In this document: in pieces, positions 7,601 through 16,212 of the stretch
How positions within the stretch are numbered: position 1 is the first letter of the stretch
Layout: each line of letters starts with the position of its first letter
From: Parasphingopyxis algicola
GTDB taxonomy: Bacteria > Pseudomonadota > Alphaproteobacteria > Sphingomonadales > Sphingomonadaceae
Direction: 5' to 3'
NCBI RefSeq assembly: GCF_013378075.1
Contig: NZ_CP051131.1
Location: 3,174,501 to 3,238,500, forward strand
DNA length: 64,000 nt
Translations under genes and position numbers: made by a program
Notes under the pieces: model-generated
Databases searched by the model: none
What the model was told of the DNA's origin: nothing
Seen by the model: the letters and a program-made list of their open reading frames with translations, nothing else

Positions 7601-9196
7601 CTACAGTGGCAATCCGAGCGAACCAGGGTTCATTTTTCCCGAAGGATCTACGTGCGATTTCAGGGTTTTGAGCAAGGCGGTGGCACCCGCATCGCGGTCT
7701 CTCATATAGGGATAAGTCTTGCCGATTTGGAGATGTACGCCACCATGCTTGAAGGCTGTTTCAATCATCAGCGCGCGAATTTCTCCTGCAAGTTTTCTGG
7801 CTTCCGGGCTTGGGGCGATGTGCGCAATGCTATCCATGACGCTCTTGGCTGTATGGCGGTGATGAAATTCATCGCCCTGATCATCCCAGGCGATGACCGT
7901 CTCAAACAAAAAGCCCGTTGTTCCGACCGTTGCCGTGGCAATCAGGACGTTCATGTTGAACGGCGCCATGCGCTCTTCAAAGTCTTCCAGCGCCGCAAAA
8001 AAATCGCGGTTGCAATCGACGATCTCGGAGAACGGCAAAATCGCACTCGGCGGCACCAGCCTTTGACCGGTGGAAGAGAACATCGCGTGATCTTTAAACG
8101 GCTCGGCGCGCATGGCATTGGGCACGGTATTGGCAATTTTCGTGCCCAGGACGCCGACGGCTTGGCGTACGACATCCGCTTTGGCGGCGACTATCGCCTG
8201 GGTCGCGCCTTCCACGACATAATGCATCGAACATTCGGCGTCGGTAGCAAATTCCCTGCCGGCGCGCACCGTTCGGACCATACGCTTCAAACCATCGAAA
8301 ACCCCGTTTCCGGATCGGCCGATCCGGAGCAATGTACGAACATTGTCCAGTAAGGTACCACTGTTGGCCGCGTCGGACAGTCTTCGCCTTGAAGTTCCGA
8401 TATTGTCTGCAGCGACGCCCTCCGTCGCCACTTTCGCTGCGGCTTCAGCGCAGTCAGCAAAGCTGTCGAATCCGAATGACAGGCCCTGCGTGTATCTCGG
8501 GCGTTTGATCAATCTCAGCGTGATATGGGCTTTTATGCCAAAAGCGCCGCAATCGCTGCAAAACAGGCCTGTCAGGTCTGGGCCGTAATTGCGAAAGAAG
8601 GGCGGGTGACCCGGTTGCCCGGATGCGCCGGTTTTGATGCGCCTGCCGCCAGCGACGACCACTTCCATGTCGAGGACGCTTTCGGAGGAAACGCCATATT
8701 CTCCCGACCCCAGACTTATGGAACCTTGCGATATGCCGCCGCCGACCGTGGCGTGGAGGCCCGACAACGGACCCCAGAAGGGAGTTCTCAACCCATGCTC
8801 TCGTAGTGCCCGATCAAGCTTCGCCCATGTGCAGCCGGCCTCGACCGTCACATAGTTATCGACGGCATTGATTTCCAAGATACGGTTCATTCGGCTCGTA
8901 TCGAGCAAGACACCGCTCTGGGTGGCAAGATAGCCCGACGTGTAGGAATAGCCGCCCCCTCTGGGGAAAATCGCCAATCCCAATTCTTCGGCTAAAGCGA
9001 CGCATCGACCGAGAGCCTCGATGGAGTCTGGTCGCAGGACGGCTTCGACATCCATGCCGCGGCTGTAATAGTCCTGACTGTAATATGTTATCTCGCTCGG
9101 AGATAGCTCGACGCAGTCTGCTCCCAATGTGTTCAGAAGCGCTGTCTTCACATTCAATTCGGTAGCGCCCTGATCGGTTTCGAAGGAAGGTGTCAT
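7601..9196 (-). CDS. FAD-linked oxidase (VAO/PCMH family)
   Basis: A 531-residue flavoprotein. The FAD-binding PCMH domain occupies roughly residues 45-225: P-R-G-G-G-Y-S-Y-T near 80, then V-E-A-G-C-T-W and a G-P-L-S-G-L-H-A-T-V-G-G-G loop. The substrate/cap domain follows, ending in D-P-S-G-K-M-N-P-G-S-L. Relatives oxidise alcohols, 2-hydroxyacids or phenols such as 4-cresol or vanillyl alcohol; the substrate is not predictable here. The gene is divergent from the alpha/beta-hydrolase gene at 9490. Together with the hydrolase it opens the accessory block. Confidence 0.85.
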   Translation of the reverse strand: MTPSFETDQGATELNVKTALLNTLGADCVELSPSEITYYSQDYYSRGMDVEAVLRPDSIEALGRCVALAEELGLAIFPRGGGYSYTSGYLATQSGVLLDTSRMNRILEINAVDNYVTVEAGCTWAKLDRALREHGLRTPFWGPLSGLHATVGGGISQGSISLGSGEYGVSSESVLDMEVVVAGGRRIKTGASGQPGHPPFFRNYGPDLTGLFCSDCGAFGIKAHITLRLIKRPRYTQGLSFGFDSFADCAEAAAKVATEGVAADNIGTSRRRLSDAANSGTLLDNVRTLLRIGRSGNGVFDGLKRMVRTVRAGREFATDAECSMHYVVEGATQAIVAAKADVVRQAVGVLGTKIANTVPNAMRAEPFKDHAMFSSTGQRLVPPSAILPFSEIVDCNRDFFAALEDFEERMAPFNMNVLIATATVGTTGFLFETVIAWDDQGDEFHHRHTAKSVMDSIAHIAPSPEARKLAGEIRALMIETAFKHGGVHLQIGKTYPYMRDRDAGATALLKTLKSHVDPSGKMNPGSLGLPL

Positions 9197-9306
9197 CTAA
9201 GTCTGACTTGTTGTGATTTGATCCTGCAGGTTGCCATGGCTCTCAACGATCGGCGAATACGAATAATGTACTCCCCGACGACGCTTTTCGTTAGCCTAAA
9301 ATCTGA

Positions 9307-9334
9307 TGTCACCGCTTAGTGATCACAAGTGACA
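9307..9334. promoter_or_regulatory. Inverted repeats in the divergent promoter region
   Basis: TGTCAC (9307-9312) and GTGACA (9329-9334) form a spaced inverted repeat that encloses the perfect palindrome GTGATCAC (9319-9326). It lies in the roughly 290-bp region between the divergent oxidase and hydrolase genes, a sensible place for an operator. No cognate regulator is obvious. Confidence 0.3.
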
Positions 9335-9489
9335 TTCTGGTTTTCCGGGACCGAGAATTTGGCCAGCATGTTCGAAAATACGGCTTCTCGACTGCTCGAA
9401 CAGCGGCGCAAACGGTGAATGGCGGCAGAGAGCGCAGGCGCTGTTATCGCGTTCGCGGCGCAGGGCATGATCGGGTTGAGGGAAGGGGT

Positions 9490-10305
9490 ATGACAACGCA
9501 TCGAGGGTACGCCGAAGGCCCATACGGGCAAATCCATTATCGCGATACAGGTGAGGGAGTAGCGCTTCTCCTATTTCACCAATCCCCGATGTCTCACCGG
9601 CAATATGATAGCGTTTATGACCTGCTCCATGATCGCGGCATCAGGGCGATCGGCGTCGATACGCCGGGCTTTGGTATGTCCGATCCGCCAGATTTTGTGC
9701 CGACCATTCAGGACTATGCCAGGATAGCACCCGCTCTCTTGGACCATCTGGGGATTGAGCGCGCTTTTGCCCTTGGTCATCATACGGGCGCGCAAGTGGC
9801 GACGGAAGTAGCGGCGCTTGTTCCAGACCGGATCATGGGACTGATACTGAACGGACCTACACCGTTCAGCGATGATGCGCGGGCGACAAGCCTCAAACAT
9901 GTCGAGATCAATGAGAAGGGTTTCAAGGCTCAGCCCGATGGGATGCACTTGGCCAAAGCCTTCAAAAGCCGGATGACGTTCGCAAACAAAGATACGAAGT
10001 GGCCGCTGACAACTCGCTATATCGCCGAGCAGTTCGGCGGGCTGGGCCCATTTTGGTACGGGCATCACGCGGCATTCGTCTACGATCACGCGGCATCAAT
10101 CAAAACGATATCCCACCCGACATTGATCCTTACAAACACAGGCGACCAGATTTACGATCTTGCCCAAGAGACCCGAGAAATGCGTCCCGACTTTGCTTAT
10201 GCGGAGATCGAAGGAGGCGGTATCGATATCGTCGACGAAAAGCCCGATGAGTGGGTCGAGGCTGTCACGGCGTTTATCGGCGAACTCTACGCAACTGCCG
10301 AATGA
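9490..10305 (+). CDS. Alpha/beta-hydrolase-fold protein with atypical active site
   Basis: A 271-residue alpha/beta-hydrolase-fold protein. The fold is clear (L-L-F-H-Q-S-P near 28-34, D-T-P-G-F-G-M-S-D near 57-65), but the nucleophile elbow reads G-H-H-T-G with His98 where Ser, Asp or Cys is expected. The usual C-terminal catalytic G-G-x-H is G-G-G-I-D. Both triad residues are therefore absent at the expected positions. ATG 9490 follows GGAAGGGG. It ends one base before the SDR gene stop on the other strand. It may catalyse a non-hydrolytic reaction; this is inference. Confidence 0.75.
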   Translation: MTTHRGYAEGPYGQIHYRDTGEGVALLLFHQSPMSHRQYDSVYDLLHDRGIRAIGVDTPGFGMSDPPDFVPTIQDYARIAPALLDHLGIERAFALGHHTGAQVATEVAALVPDRIMGLILNGPTPFSDDARATSLKHVEINEKGFKAQPDGMHLAKAFKSRMTFANKDTKWPLTTRYIAEQFGGLGPFWYGHHAAFVYDHAASIKTISHPTLILTNTGDQIYDLAQETREMRPDFAYAEIEGGGIDIVDEKPDEWVEAVTAFIGELYATAE

Positions 10306-11103
10306 CTAAACCAGGCCCCGAAGCCTGGCGTAGCCGCCGTCGAGCGGTAATACATGCCCGGTGATGAATTCCGATGCTCTTGAACACATAAATATCATTG
10401 TTCCACCGATGTCGGAGGCTGACCCTGTCCGCGCGACGGGTATGCTCTGAACAAATGCATTACCCATAGCCGCCAGCTCATGCTCGGTCATGGAGGTATT
10501 GAAGGCGCTCGGGGCAATGCAATTGACGTTGATCGAGCGTTTTGCGAGCTGGCCGGCCATTACCGCCGTCAGGTGATGCACCGCCGCCTTGCTGGTCGAA
10601 TAGGGTGCCAGGGGCGCGGGGAGATTGGCGACCACCGACCCAATATTGATGACCCGCGCACGGCTGCTATCACTCGTTGAATTTTCCAACAGGCTCAAAA
10701 GCGCGCGGGTGAGGAAGAAGATGGGCCGGACATTCGTCGATTGAATATTGTCCCAACTGTCTTCATCGCATTCATCGAGTGTGTCGCCGGAATAGATTCC
10801 CGCATTGTTGATCAGAAAATCGAGCGAAGCCGTTCTCTCTTTCAACGCGGAAACCAGCGCATCCACACCTTCCTTTTCCGACAGGTCGTAAAACCCGATG
10901 TGCTGAAGAGGGCTGTCTCCCATTGCGTCCGCCGATGGCAAGGGTGTGGAATTGGAGGTCACGAAGACCTTGGCCCCGGCGGTCCGCAGCGCCCGTGCGG
11001 AGGTCAGCCCCAAGCCCGAGCAGCCTCCGGTTACGAGCGCGCATCGACCCGCGAGGCTGAAAAGGTCAGCCGGCGATGCAACAGCTTCCTCGTCGATCCT
11101 CAT
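10306..11103 (-). CDS. Short-chain dehydrogenase/reductase (SDR)
   Basis: A 265-residue classical SDR: T-G-G-C-S-G-L-G cofactor motif at residues 25-32, N-N-A-G near 100, and the Y-S-T-S-K catalytic pair. A C-terminal P-L-D-G-G-Y completes the fold. It oxidises or reduces a hydroxyl/keto group using NAD(P)(H). ATG 11103 is preferred to an upstream start because AAGGGA lies just before it and the extra residues are not SDR-like. The gene follows the dioxygenase by 69 bp on the same strand, suggesting hydroxylation followed by oxidation. Confidence 0.85.
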   Translation of the reverse strand: MRIDEEAVASPADLFSLAGRCALVTGGCSGLGLTSARALRTAGAKVFVTSNSTPLPSADAMGDSPLQHIGFYDLSEKEGVDALVSALKERTASLDFLINNAGIYSGDTLDECDEDSWDNIQSTNVRPIFFLTRALLSLLENSTSDSSRARVINIGSVVANLPAPLAPYSTSKAAVHHLTAVMAGQLAKRSINVNCIAPSAFNTSMTEHELAAMGNAFVQSIPVARTGSASDIGGTMIFMCSRASEFITGHVLPLDGGYARLRGLV

Positions 11104-11172
11104 TGGAAAATCCCTTTCTGATGCTTTTCGCCTGTCGGTCCTATCTGGATGGCCGTCCAACCGGAGCCGGAT

Positions 11173-12150
11173 TTATTGTGGCGGGGACTTTCCGAACGGC
11201 AGCGTCAGAGATGTGGGCCCGCCGCTTTTCGCCAACATTTCCTCGAACCCTTTCGAGTTGATCTGCGCGCGCTCTGCCAGGCGCTCATATGCGCCTTCTG
11301 GCCATGTTGTGGCGAAGCCGTAGGGATATTTCGACGTGTCCTCTTTCCTGCCATCTTCCGACCAAATGAGCGGGAAGAGCGGACCTTGTGGTTTCTCGCC
11401 CTCGAGCATTTCGTCGAAGCCGATACCGGCAATGTTCAGGCAGTCCGGGCGCGGCGCCCAAGTAATGTCATCCCCGAACACGCGCGTGGAAATGGCATAG
11501 CGCCATTTGTCGGTTGGATTGCCCGTTGCGTAGTGCAGGACCCATGGGTGCAGCACCAGCATATCCCCCGGATCCATTTCCCAGGTAAGATATTCCGCGT
11601 CCGGGTGATCTCTCAGACTTTCGCCGTCTGGGTGGTTCGGCCGATCAGACGGCTGGATCATTTGCTTCGCATTCGGCGAAAATAGCCAATACAGAACGTC
11701 ATGAAGATGCGAGCCGCGAAGTACCTGCAGGCTGTTTGCATGCGTAACTTCGCTCAGCGCGGTCCATACCGAAGGCACCATCTCCCCTTTGACCGGCCAG
11801 CCGGCTCTATCCGCGTGCCAGATCGTCTTTTCGTCCGATTGCGGCGCCTTGGCGAAGACCTCTTCGAAGAAATACCGGATCTCATTCGATTGCAAAATTT
11901 GACCACAGGCCTCCGCCAATGGTGAGTTGAATGCGTATTCGCGAACCGCATCATAGATGCGAGCAGGGTGTCGCAACGGCGCCGTCGGCAACAGTCCGGT
12001 TTTGCCTTCGCTCGCGACCATCTCCTTTACCACCGGCAACAGAGAATCCACCCAGTCCCGATCGAATACTTTGCGAAGGCAGACCACGCCAAAGCGACGA
12101 TATTCGTCAACCTGTGCCTGAGTAATCGGTTCGATGGGATGACGATTCAC
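11173..12150 (-). CDS. Phytanoyl-CoA dioxygenase (PhyH) family Fe(II)/2-oxoglutarate oxygenase, copy 1
   Basis: A 325-residue cupin-fold oxygenase. The iron ligands are visible as W-H-A-D (His112, Asp114) and the distal His206 in L-H-Y-A-T-G-N-P, with Arg217 eleven residues later as the likely 2-oxoglutarate anchor. Family members hydroxylate aliphatic carbons in a reaction that consumes O2 and 2-oxoglutarate. It shares long matching blocks with the copies at 13651 and 25215, such as G-W-P-V-x-G-x-M-V-P-S. It is first in a two-gene operon with the SDR. Confidence 0.88.
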   Translation of the reverse strand: MNRHPIEPITQAQVDEYRRFGVVCLRKVFDRDWVDSLLPVVKEMVASEGKTGLLPTAPLRHPARIYDAVREYAFNSPLAEACGQILQSNEIRYFFEEVFAKAPQSDEKTIWHADRAGWPVKGEMVPSVWTALSEVTHANSLQVLRGSHLHDVLYWLFSPNAKQMIQPSDRPNHPDGESLRDHPDAEYLTWEMDPGDMLVLHPWVLHYATGNPTDKWRYAISTRVFGDDITWAPRPDCLNIAGIGFDEMLEGEKPQGPLFPLIWSEDGRKEDTSKYPYGFATTWPEGAYERLAERAQINSKGFEEMLAKSGGPTSLTLPFGKSPPQ

Positions 12151-12543
12151 AATAAGATTTCCGGTTCAACTAGGAGATTTTTGATTTCCCATTACACAGT
12201 CTCAAAAATACTATCGATCCCATTGTGCGACGACGGCAGATCGTTCCAAGCTCTTGAACCTGCAGGCGCTTCAACCAATCGCCCGATACTCTGCAAGAAC
12301 CGGCCTCCGGGAACCAATGGGAATGGGAAATCTAGCGATAAATTTGCAAAATGTCGGAAACGAGATCTGAGTGAGTTGGCGGGGAAGCTCGCATCGGGTC
12401 TTGTCTGCTGCCGCGGCAGCGATCATGCGATGATACGCCAGCTGCTGCGGCCCGCTGCGAAGAAAGTTGCTAAGCAGCTCACCGCAACCCATCAGTTTGA
12501 AAACAATTGGACCGCCCGCCAACTCCCGAACTCAATGTCGGGG
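12151..12543. other. Intergenic region upstream of PhyH copy 1
   Basis: About 390 bp between two minus-strand genes, the first dioxygenase and the LysR regulator. It must hold the PhyH promoter and the LysR transcript end. The part nearest the dioxygenase is A/T-rich. I see no coding frame with family resemblance and no clear terminator hairpin. Confidence 0.4.
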
Positions 12544-13452
12544 TCAGGAAGGTAGCTGCGTATCACCAACAAGCCGCTCGAAAATCTCTAGAAAGGCTTC
12601 CTCAACTGGCCGCAATGGACGATTGGATAGATGGTAAAGACCGATCTTTCGCTTCAGCGCACGCTCCAGCTTTTTTACGACCACGACGTTTCCATTGGCA
12701 ATTTCCTCATGACATATGATGGGCGCCAGCACCGTCAGGAATTCCCCGGACTTAACGAGATTCAGCACGAGATTAACCGAGTTGGATCGAAGCGCTGATC
12801 TTTCCACAACGATCCCGTTCTGCCCGAGATATCTATTTGTGCTTTCTGCGTTTCGATTAAAGAATGCCCATTTCGATGCGGCGAGATCAGTAGCTGAGAT
12901 ATCGGATTGAGCAGAGAGTGGATGGTCGCTCGAGCCGAGTATATCCGCATTCATGTCCATCATCGGCCGAAAAGTCAGCCTTTCATCGTCCTGATCGGCT
13001 TGAAGCGGATCTGCAGCAAGGAGAAAATCGAAACCGCCTTCCAGCAGATCGCGGCGCAGATCAACATATCCTCCCTGCATGGCGTCAACCGTCGAACTGG
13101 GATATTCGGCAAGGAATGCCTTTAAAACGGAACCCATCAACCCTCGTGTAAAAAGCGCAGCGATTCCGATGCGTAAATGACCATCGGAATGGTCCCTGAT
13201 CGCCGTGATATCGGACTTTGCACGCGCCCAATCATTCAAGAGCGCGCGCGCTCTTACGAGCAGTTCTTCGCCTTCCTCCGTCGGCACGACTCCGCTTGGG
13301 CTCCGAACAAGCAGCGATAGACCCACTTCATGCTCGAGGTTTTGAATACTGCGCGTCAGAGCGGGTTGGCTTACGAACACGTCTTCGGACGCCCTTGTGA
13401 AATTGCCGGCGTCCGCGACCGCCACGAAATGGCGCAATTGACGAAACTCCAT
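12544..13452 (-). CDS. LysR-family transcriptional regulator
   Basis: A 302-residue LTTR. The winged helix-turn-helix covers residues 1-60 with M-E-F-R-Q-L-R-H-F-V-A-V and S-Q-P-A-L-T-R-S-I-Q-N-L-E. A periplasmic-binding-protein-like effector domain follows from about residue 90. ATG 13452 is the canonical LTTR start; an upstream ATG extends into non-homologous sequence. It is divergent from PhyH copy 2 and a T-N11-A dyad lies between them, so it probably controls that gene. The effector is unknown. Confidence 0.88.
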   Translation of the reverse strand: MEFRQLRHFVAVADAGNFTRASEDVFVSQPALTRSIQNLEHEVGLSLLVRSPSGVVPTEEGEELLVRARALLNDWARAKSDITAIRDHSDGHLRIGIAALFTRGLMGSVLKAFLAEYPSSTVDAMQGGYVDLRRDLLEGGFDFLLAADPLQADQDDERLTFRPMMDMNADILGSSDHPLSAQSDISATDLAASKWAFFNRNAESTNRYLGQNGIVVERSALRSNSVNLVLNLVKSGEFLTVLAPIICHEEIANGNVVVVKKLERALKRKIGLYHLSNRPLRPVEEAFLEIFERLVGDTQLPS

Positions 13453-13554
13453 ATCGAAATCCTCTCCGAGCAGCTTGGCAAACGCTGAATCGACGGGGCT
13501 GGACCGCAGACTATAGCTGACATGCACAACGCAATGCATTCAGCCTATGGCGCT

Positions 13555-13569
13555 ATGCGCACTTCGCAT
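13555..13569. promoter_or_regulatory. Candidate LysR-type binding site
   Basis: ATGCG-CACTT-CGCAT is a perfect 5-5-5 inverted repeat containing the T-N11-A core characteristic of LTTR boxes. It lies 103 bp upstream of the LysR ATG and 82 bp upstream of the divergent dioxygenase ATG. Assignment to this regulator is inferred from position. Confidence 0.5.
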
Positions 13570-13650
13570 TTTTCATCGCGCGCTTCTTGTGGTCTCCTGA
13601 TTGCCTAAGTCGCAGTTTTGACCTGCCCTACTCCAGGAGCGATCTTCGAT

Positions 13651-14643
13651 ATGCCTCTCAATCGACACCCCCTTCGCCCTATATCGGAGGAGGACGCCGA
13701 CATCTATGCGCGCGATGGAGTGGTCTGCCTGCGAGAAGTATTTGATCCGGAATGGATGGAAATGCTCGCACCTTTTGCGAGGCGGATTATCGTCGACAAA
13801 GAAGATTTCGGCCTGCTGCCAACAACGCCCCGCCGATACATGGCCCGCAAGATAGAAGAATTCCGGAACTTCGTATTCGATTCGCCGTTAGGCGAAGCCG
13901 TAGGGAACACGTTGCGATCCCGATGGATCCGTTTCTATTTCGATGAGATTTTCGCCAAGCCGCCCCGTTCGGATGCGGTAACCAAATGGCATTGTGACCG
14001 GATGGGTTGGCCGGTCTCGGGACAGATGGTTCCTTCCGTCTGGATTCCTCTGACGCCGATCACGACGGCTAACTCGATGGAGTGTATTGCAGGTTCGCAT
14101 CGCGGCGACGTGCCTTACTGGCTTTTCTCGGCCAATGCACGCCGGATGATTCAGCCGAAGGACCGGCCCACGCATCCCGATGGCGAAGCTTTGCGGTCGG
14201 ATCCGCGTATTCGTTTCCTCAGTTGGGACATGCAGCCGGGGGACATGCTGATAATTCACCCCTGGTGCCTTCACTACTCGTGCGGGAATCCGACGGATAG
14301 CTGGCGCCTGGCAGTATCGATGCGCGTCTTTGGGGACGATATTCGCTGGGACCCACGGCCGGACGCCAACAACTTCGCGGGCATTTCTTTTGACGAAATG
14401 ATGAAAGGGCTTGAACCCGATGGCCCGCTTTTGCCGATAATCTGGTCTGAAGACGGGAACTGCGACAGCGCAAAGAACTATCCCCGTGGTTTCGCAACGC
14501 ATTGGCCGAAAAGCCTGGATCGCGATCGGATGTTGAAGGAAACTTTCAATCCGCCGGAATTCGTGAACCGGGAGCCCGCAGGCCCTTCGAAGATCGACAT
14601 AGAGCCATTGCTGGATTCGACGTCTGCGCAGAGGGGCTCTTGA
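13651..14643 (+). CDS. Phytanoyl-CoA dioxygenase (PhyH) family oxygenase, copy 2
   Basis: A 330-residue paralogue of the oxygenases at 11173 and 25215. Iron ligands are His114 and Asp116 in W-H-C-D, with the distal His in L-H-Y-S-C-G-N-P-T-D-S-W-R. It is closest to copy 3: both share the D-x-G-L-L-P and F-V-F-D-S-P-L-G-E blocks. ATG 13651 is chosen over an upstream TTG because it aligns with the other copies; an AGGAG lies about 13 bp upstream. The region upstream holds a LysR box. Confidence 0.88.
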   Translation: MPLNRHPLRPISEEDADIYARDGVVCLREVFDPEWMEMLAPFARRIIVDKEDFGLLPTTPRRYMARKIEEFRNFVFDSPLGEAVGNTLRSRWIRFYFDEIFAKPPRSDAVTKWHCDRMGWPVSGQMVPSVWIPLTPITTANSMECIAGSHRGDVPYWLFSANARRMIQPKDRPTHPDGEALRSDPRIRFLSWDMQPGDMLIIHPWCLHYSCGNPTDSWRLAVSMRVFGDDIRWDPRPDANNFAGISFDEMMKGLEPDGPLLPIIWSEDGNCDSAKNYPRGFATHWPKSLDRDRMLKETFNPPEFVNREPAGPSKIDIEPLLDSTSAQRGS

Positions 14644-14665
14644 TGACTTTGCGCGCTATGGCCGG

Positions 14666-14857
14666 CTAACCAGGTTTCCGAGACGCCAGTACGCCAGCAT
14701 GGGCGAAGCCGTCGGGCGCCATTTCATTCAAGATTATACGCACCGATGTGTCGGGTTCATCAAGGGAATCGGCGACGGCGTCGGTAACCCGTCTGACCAT
14801 CTCGATTTTTTGCTCCGTCGATCGTCCTTCGAGCAGATGTATCTGTATTATCGGCAT
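14666..14857 (-). CDS. 4-Oxalocrotonate tautomerase-family protein
   Basis: A 63-residue protein starting M-P-I-I-Q-I-H-L-L-E-G-R, so Pro1 becomes the catalytic base after methionine removal. K-x-x-M-V-R-R-V-T-D-A-V and the V-R-I-I-L-N-E-M segment match the beta-alpha-beta tautomerase fold. Members convert enol to keto 2-oxoacids in ring-cleavage pathways. The short frame, not a longer upstream extension, is the gene: AAAGGAAAC precedes ATG 14857. It converges on PhyH copy 2 with 22 bp between stops. Confidence 0.88.
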   Translation of the reverse strand: MPIIQIHLLEGRSTEQKIEMVRRVTDAVADSLDEPDTSVRIILNEMAPDGFAHAGVLASRKPG

Positions 14858-15179
14858 CGTGGTTTCCTTTCCCAGTCCGTCCCGCGCCATGGCGATCGGC
14901 AAACTTGGCGACGCGGGAGCCCGGCTGCGCTTCGGCATGAATGAAGGGCGGTTGTCCCCGCGCCCCATATCGAACCGCGGTCGCGCAAGATGGATAGCGT
15001 TGCCGGTTTGGGAAACATGCCAGCATCGCCATTTTGATCGTCCACCGATTAGTTCTGGCGATCTGCGGGACGCATACCATTCCTCTCGTGCACACCTCGT
15101 TTCCATATCGATCGGTCGATCCGGTCTCGCGGATCAAAAAACCGTACGGACCTTCAATTTATTCAGTCGGACGGGGACC
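14858..15179. other. Divergent promoter region, tautomerase / OCD-family gene
   Basis: About 320 bp without a recognisable gene. An imperfect dyad, GATCGGTCGATC, lies about 70 bp before the plus-strand gene and may be regulatory. Nothing else is visible. Confidence 0.35.
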
Positions 15180-16163
15180 ATGAGAATAATCGATCGCAAG
15201 GGCGTCGCTACAATACTGTCCTTTCCACACTGTATCGCTGCCCTTCGCCAGGCAATGGCGGCCGTCTCACGCGGGGAGGCGACATTGCCTCTTCGTCAGT
15301 TCATGGGCGTGCCGGGCGTGGAAGGAAAACTGGCGATGATGCCTGGCGCCATGACGGACCCTGCCTGCTTCGGCCTTAAACTGCTGAGCAAATATGATCG
15401 CGAACCCGGCGATCAACTGCCTCAACTTATAGGAGCCTATCTCCTTTTCGATTCCTCCTCGGGCCAGCTGCTGGCCATTTTGGACGGAGCCGAATTGACC
15501 GCGCGACGTGCGGCCGCGGCCAGTGCGCTTGCTACAGATTTGCTTGCCCGCAAAGACGCCAGGAAACTCGCTATTCTAGGAAATGGAAATCAGGCAAAGC
15601 TGCACATAGAAGCCATCGCCGCTATCCGGCCGATAGATGAAGTATGCGTATGGGGTAGAAATGCGGATCGCGTGAACGCTTTCGTCAATGACCAGCAAGA
15701 GCGTACCGGGGTCGCCACGAGGGCGTTCGGTTCGGTTGAAGAGTGCATCGAGGAGGCTGATATCGTCTGCACGACCACCGGAGCCAAAACGCCGATCCTT
15801 CCCGGCCTGGCGCTTCCCGACGGTGTTCATGTCAATCTGATGGGCGCGTCAACGGCTGCGGCGAGAGAGACAGATGATGAAACCGTGAAACGTAGCCGTT
15901 TTTATGTCGATTACCGGCAAGCCGCCCTTTCCGCGGCAGGCGAGCTTATCGATGCCATCGAGCAGGGCGTGGTAGGCGAAGAGCATATTGCCGGCGAGAT
16001 CGGCGACGTCATCAATGGGCAAGCAGAAGGCCGTATCTCCGATGCCGACATCACGGCGTTCAAGGCACTCGGCATTGCCGCGCAGGACCTGGCAGTAGCC
16101 TATAGGGTGTTTGAAGGTGCGCGAGATGAGGACTACGGTATCGACGTCGCTTGGGGTGTTTAG
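15180..16163 (+). CDS. Ornithine cyclodeaminase/mu-crystallin family protein
   Basis: A 327-residue OCD-family protein: L-G-N-G-N-Q-A Rossmann motif near residue 138, G-L-K-L-L-S with the putative catalytic lysine, and F-V-D-Y-like F-Y-V-D-Y with the conserved aspartate. The family includes ornithine cyclodeaminase, cyclic imine reductases and alanine dehydrogenases, all acting on amino-acid-like nitrogen compounds with NAD(P). The exact reaction is open. GGGGACC just upstream of ATG 15180 is a weak ribosome site. Confidence 0.82.
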   Translation: MRIIDRKGVATILSFPHCIAALRQAMAAVSRGEATLPLRQFMGVPGVEGKLAMMPGAMTDPACFGLKLLSKYDREPGDQLPQLIGAYLLFDSSSGQLLAILDGAELTARRAAAASALATDLLARKDARKLAILGNGNQAKLHIEAIAAIRPIDEVCVWGRNADRVNAFVNDQQERTGVATRAFGSVEECIEEADIVCTTTGAKTPILPGLALPDGVHVNLMGASTAAARETDDETVKRSRFYVDYRQAALSAAGELIDAIEQGVVGEEHIAGEIGDVINGQAEGRISDADITAFKALGIAAQDLAVAYRVFEGARDEDYGIDVAWGV

Positions 16164-16212
16164 CCGGTCATTGTCTCTTCGCTACCGCCAACGGCGGAGC
16201 TTGCGAGCGTCT

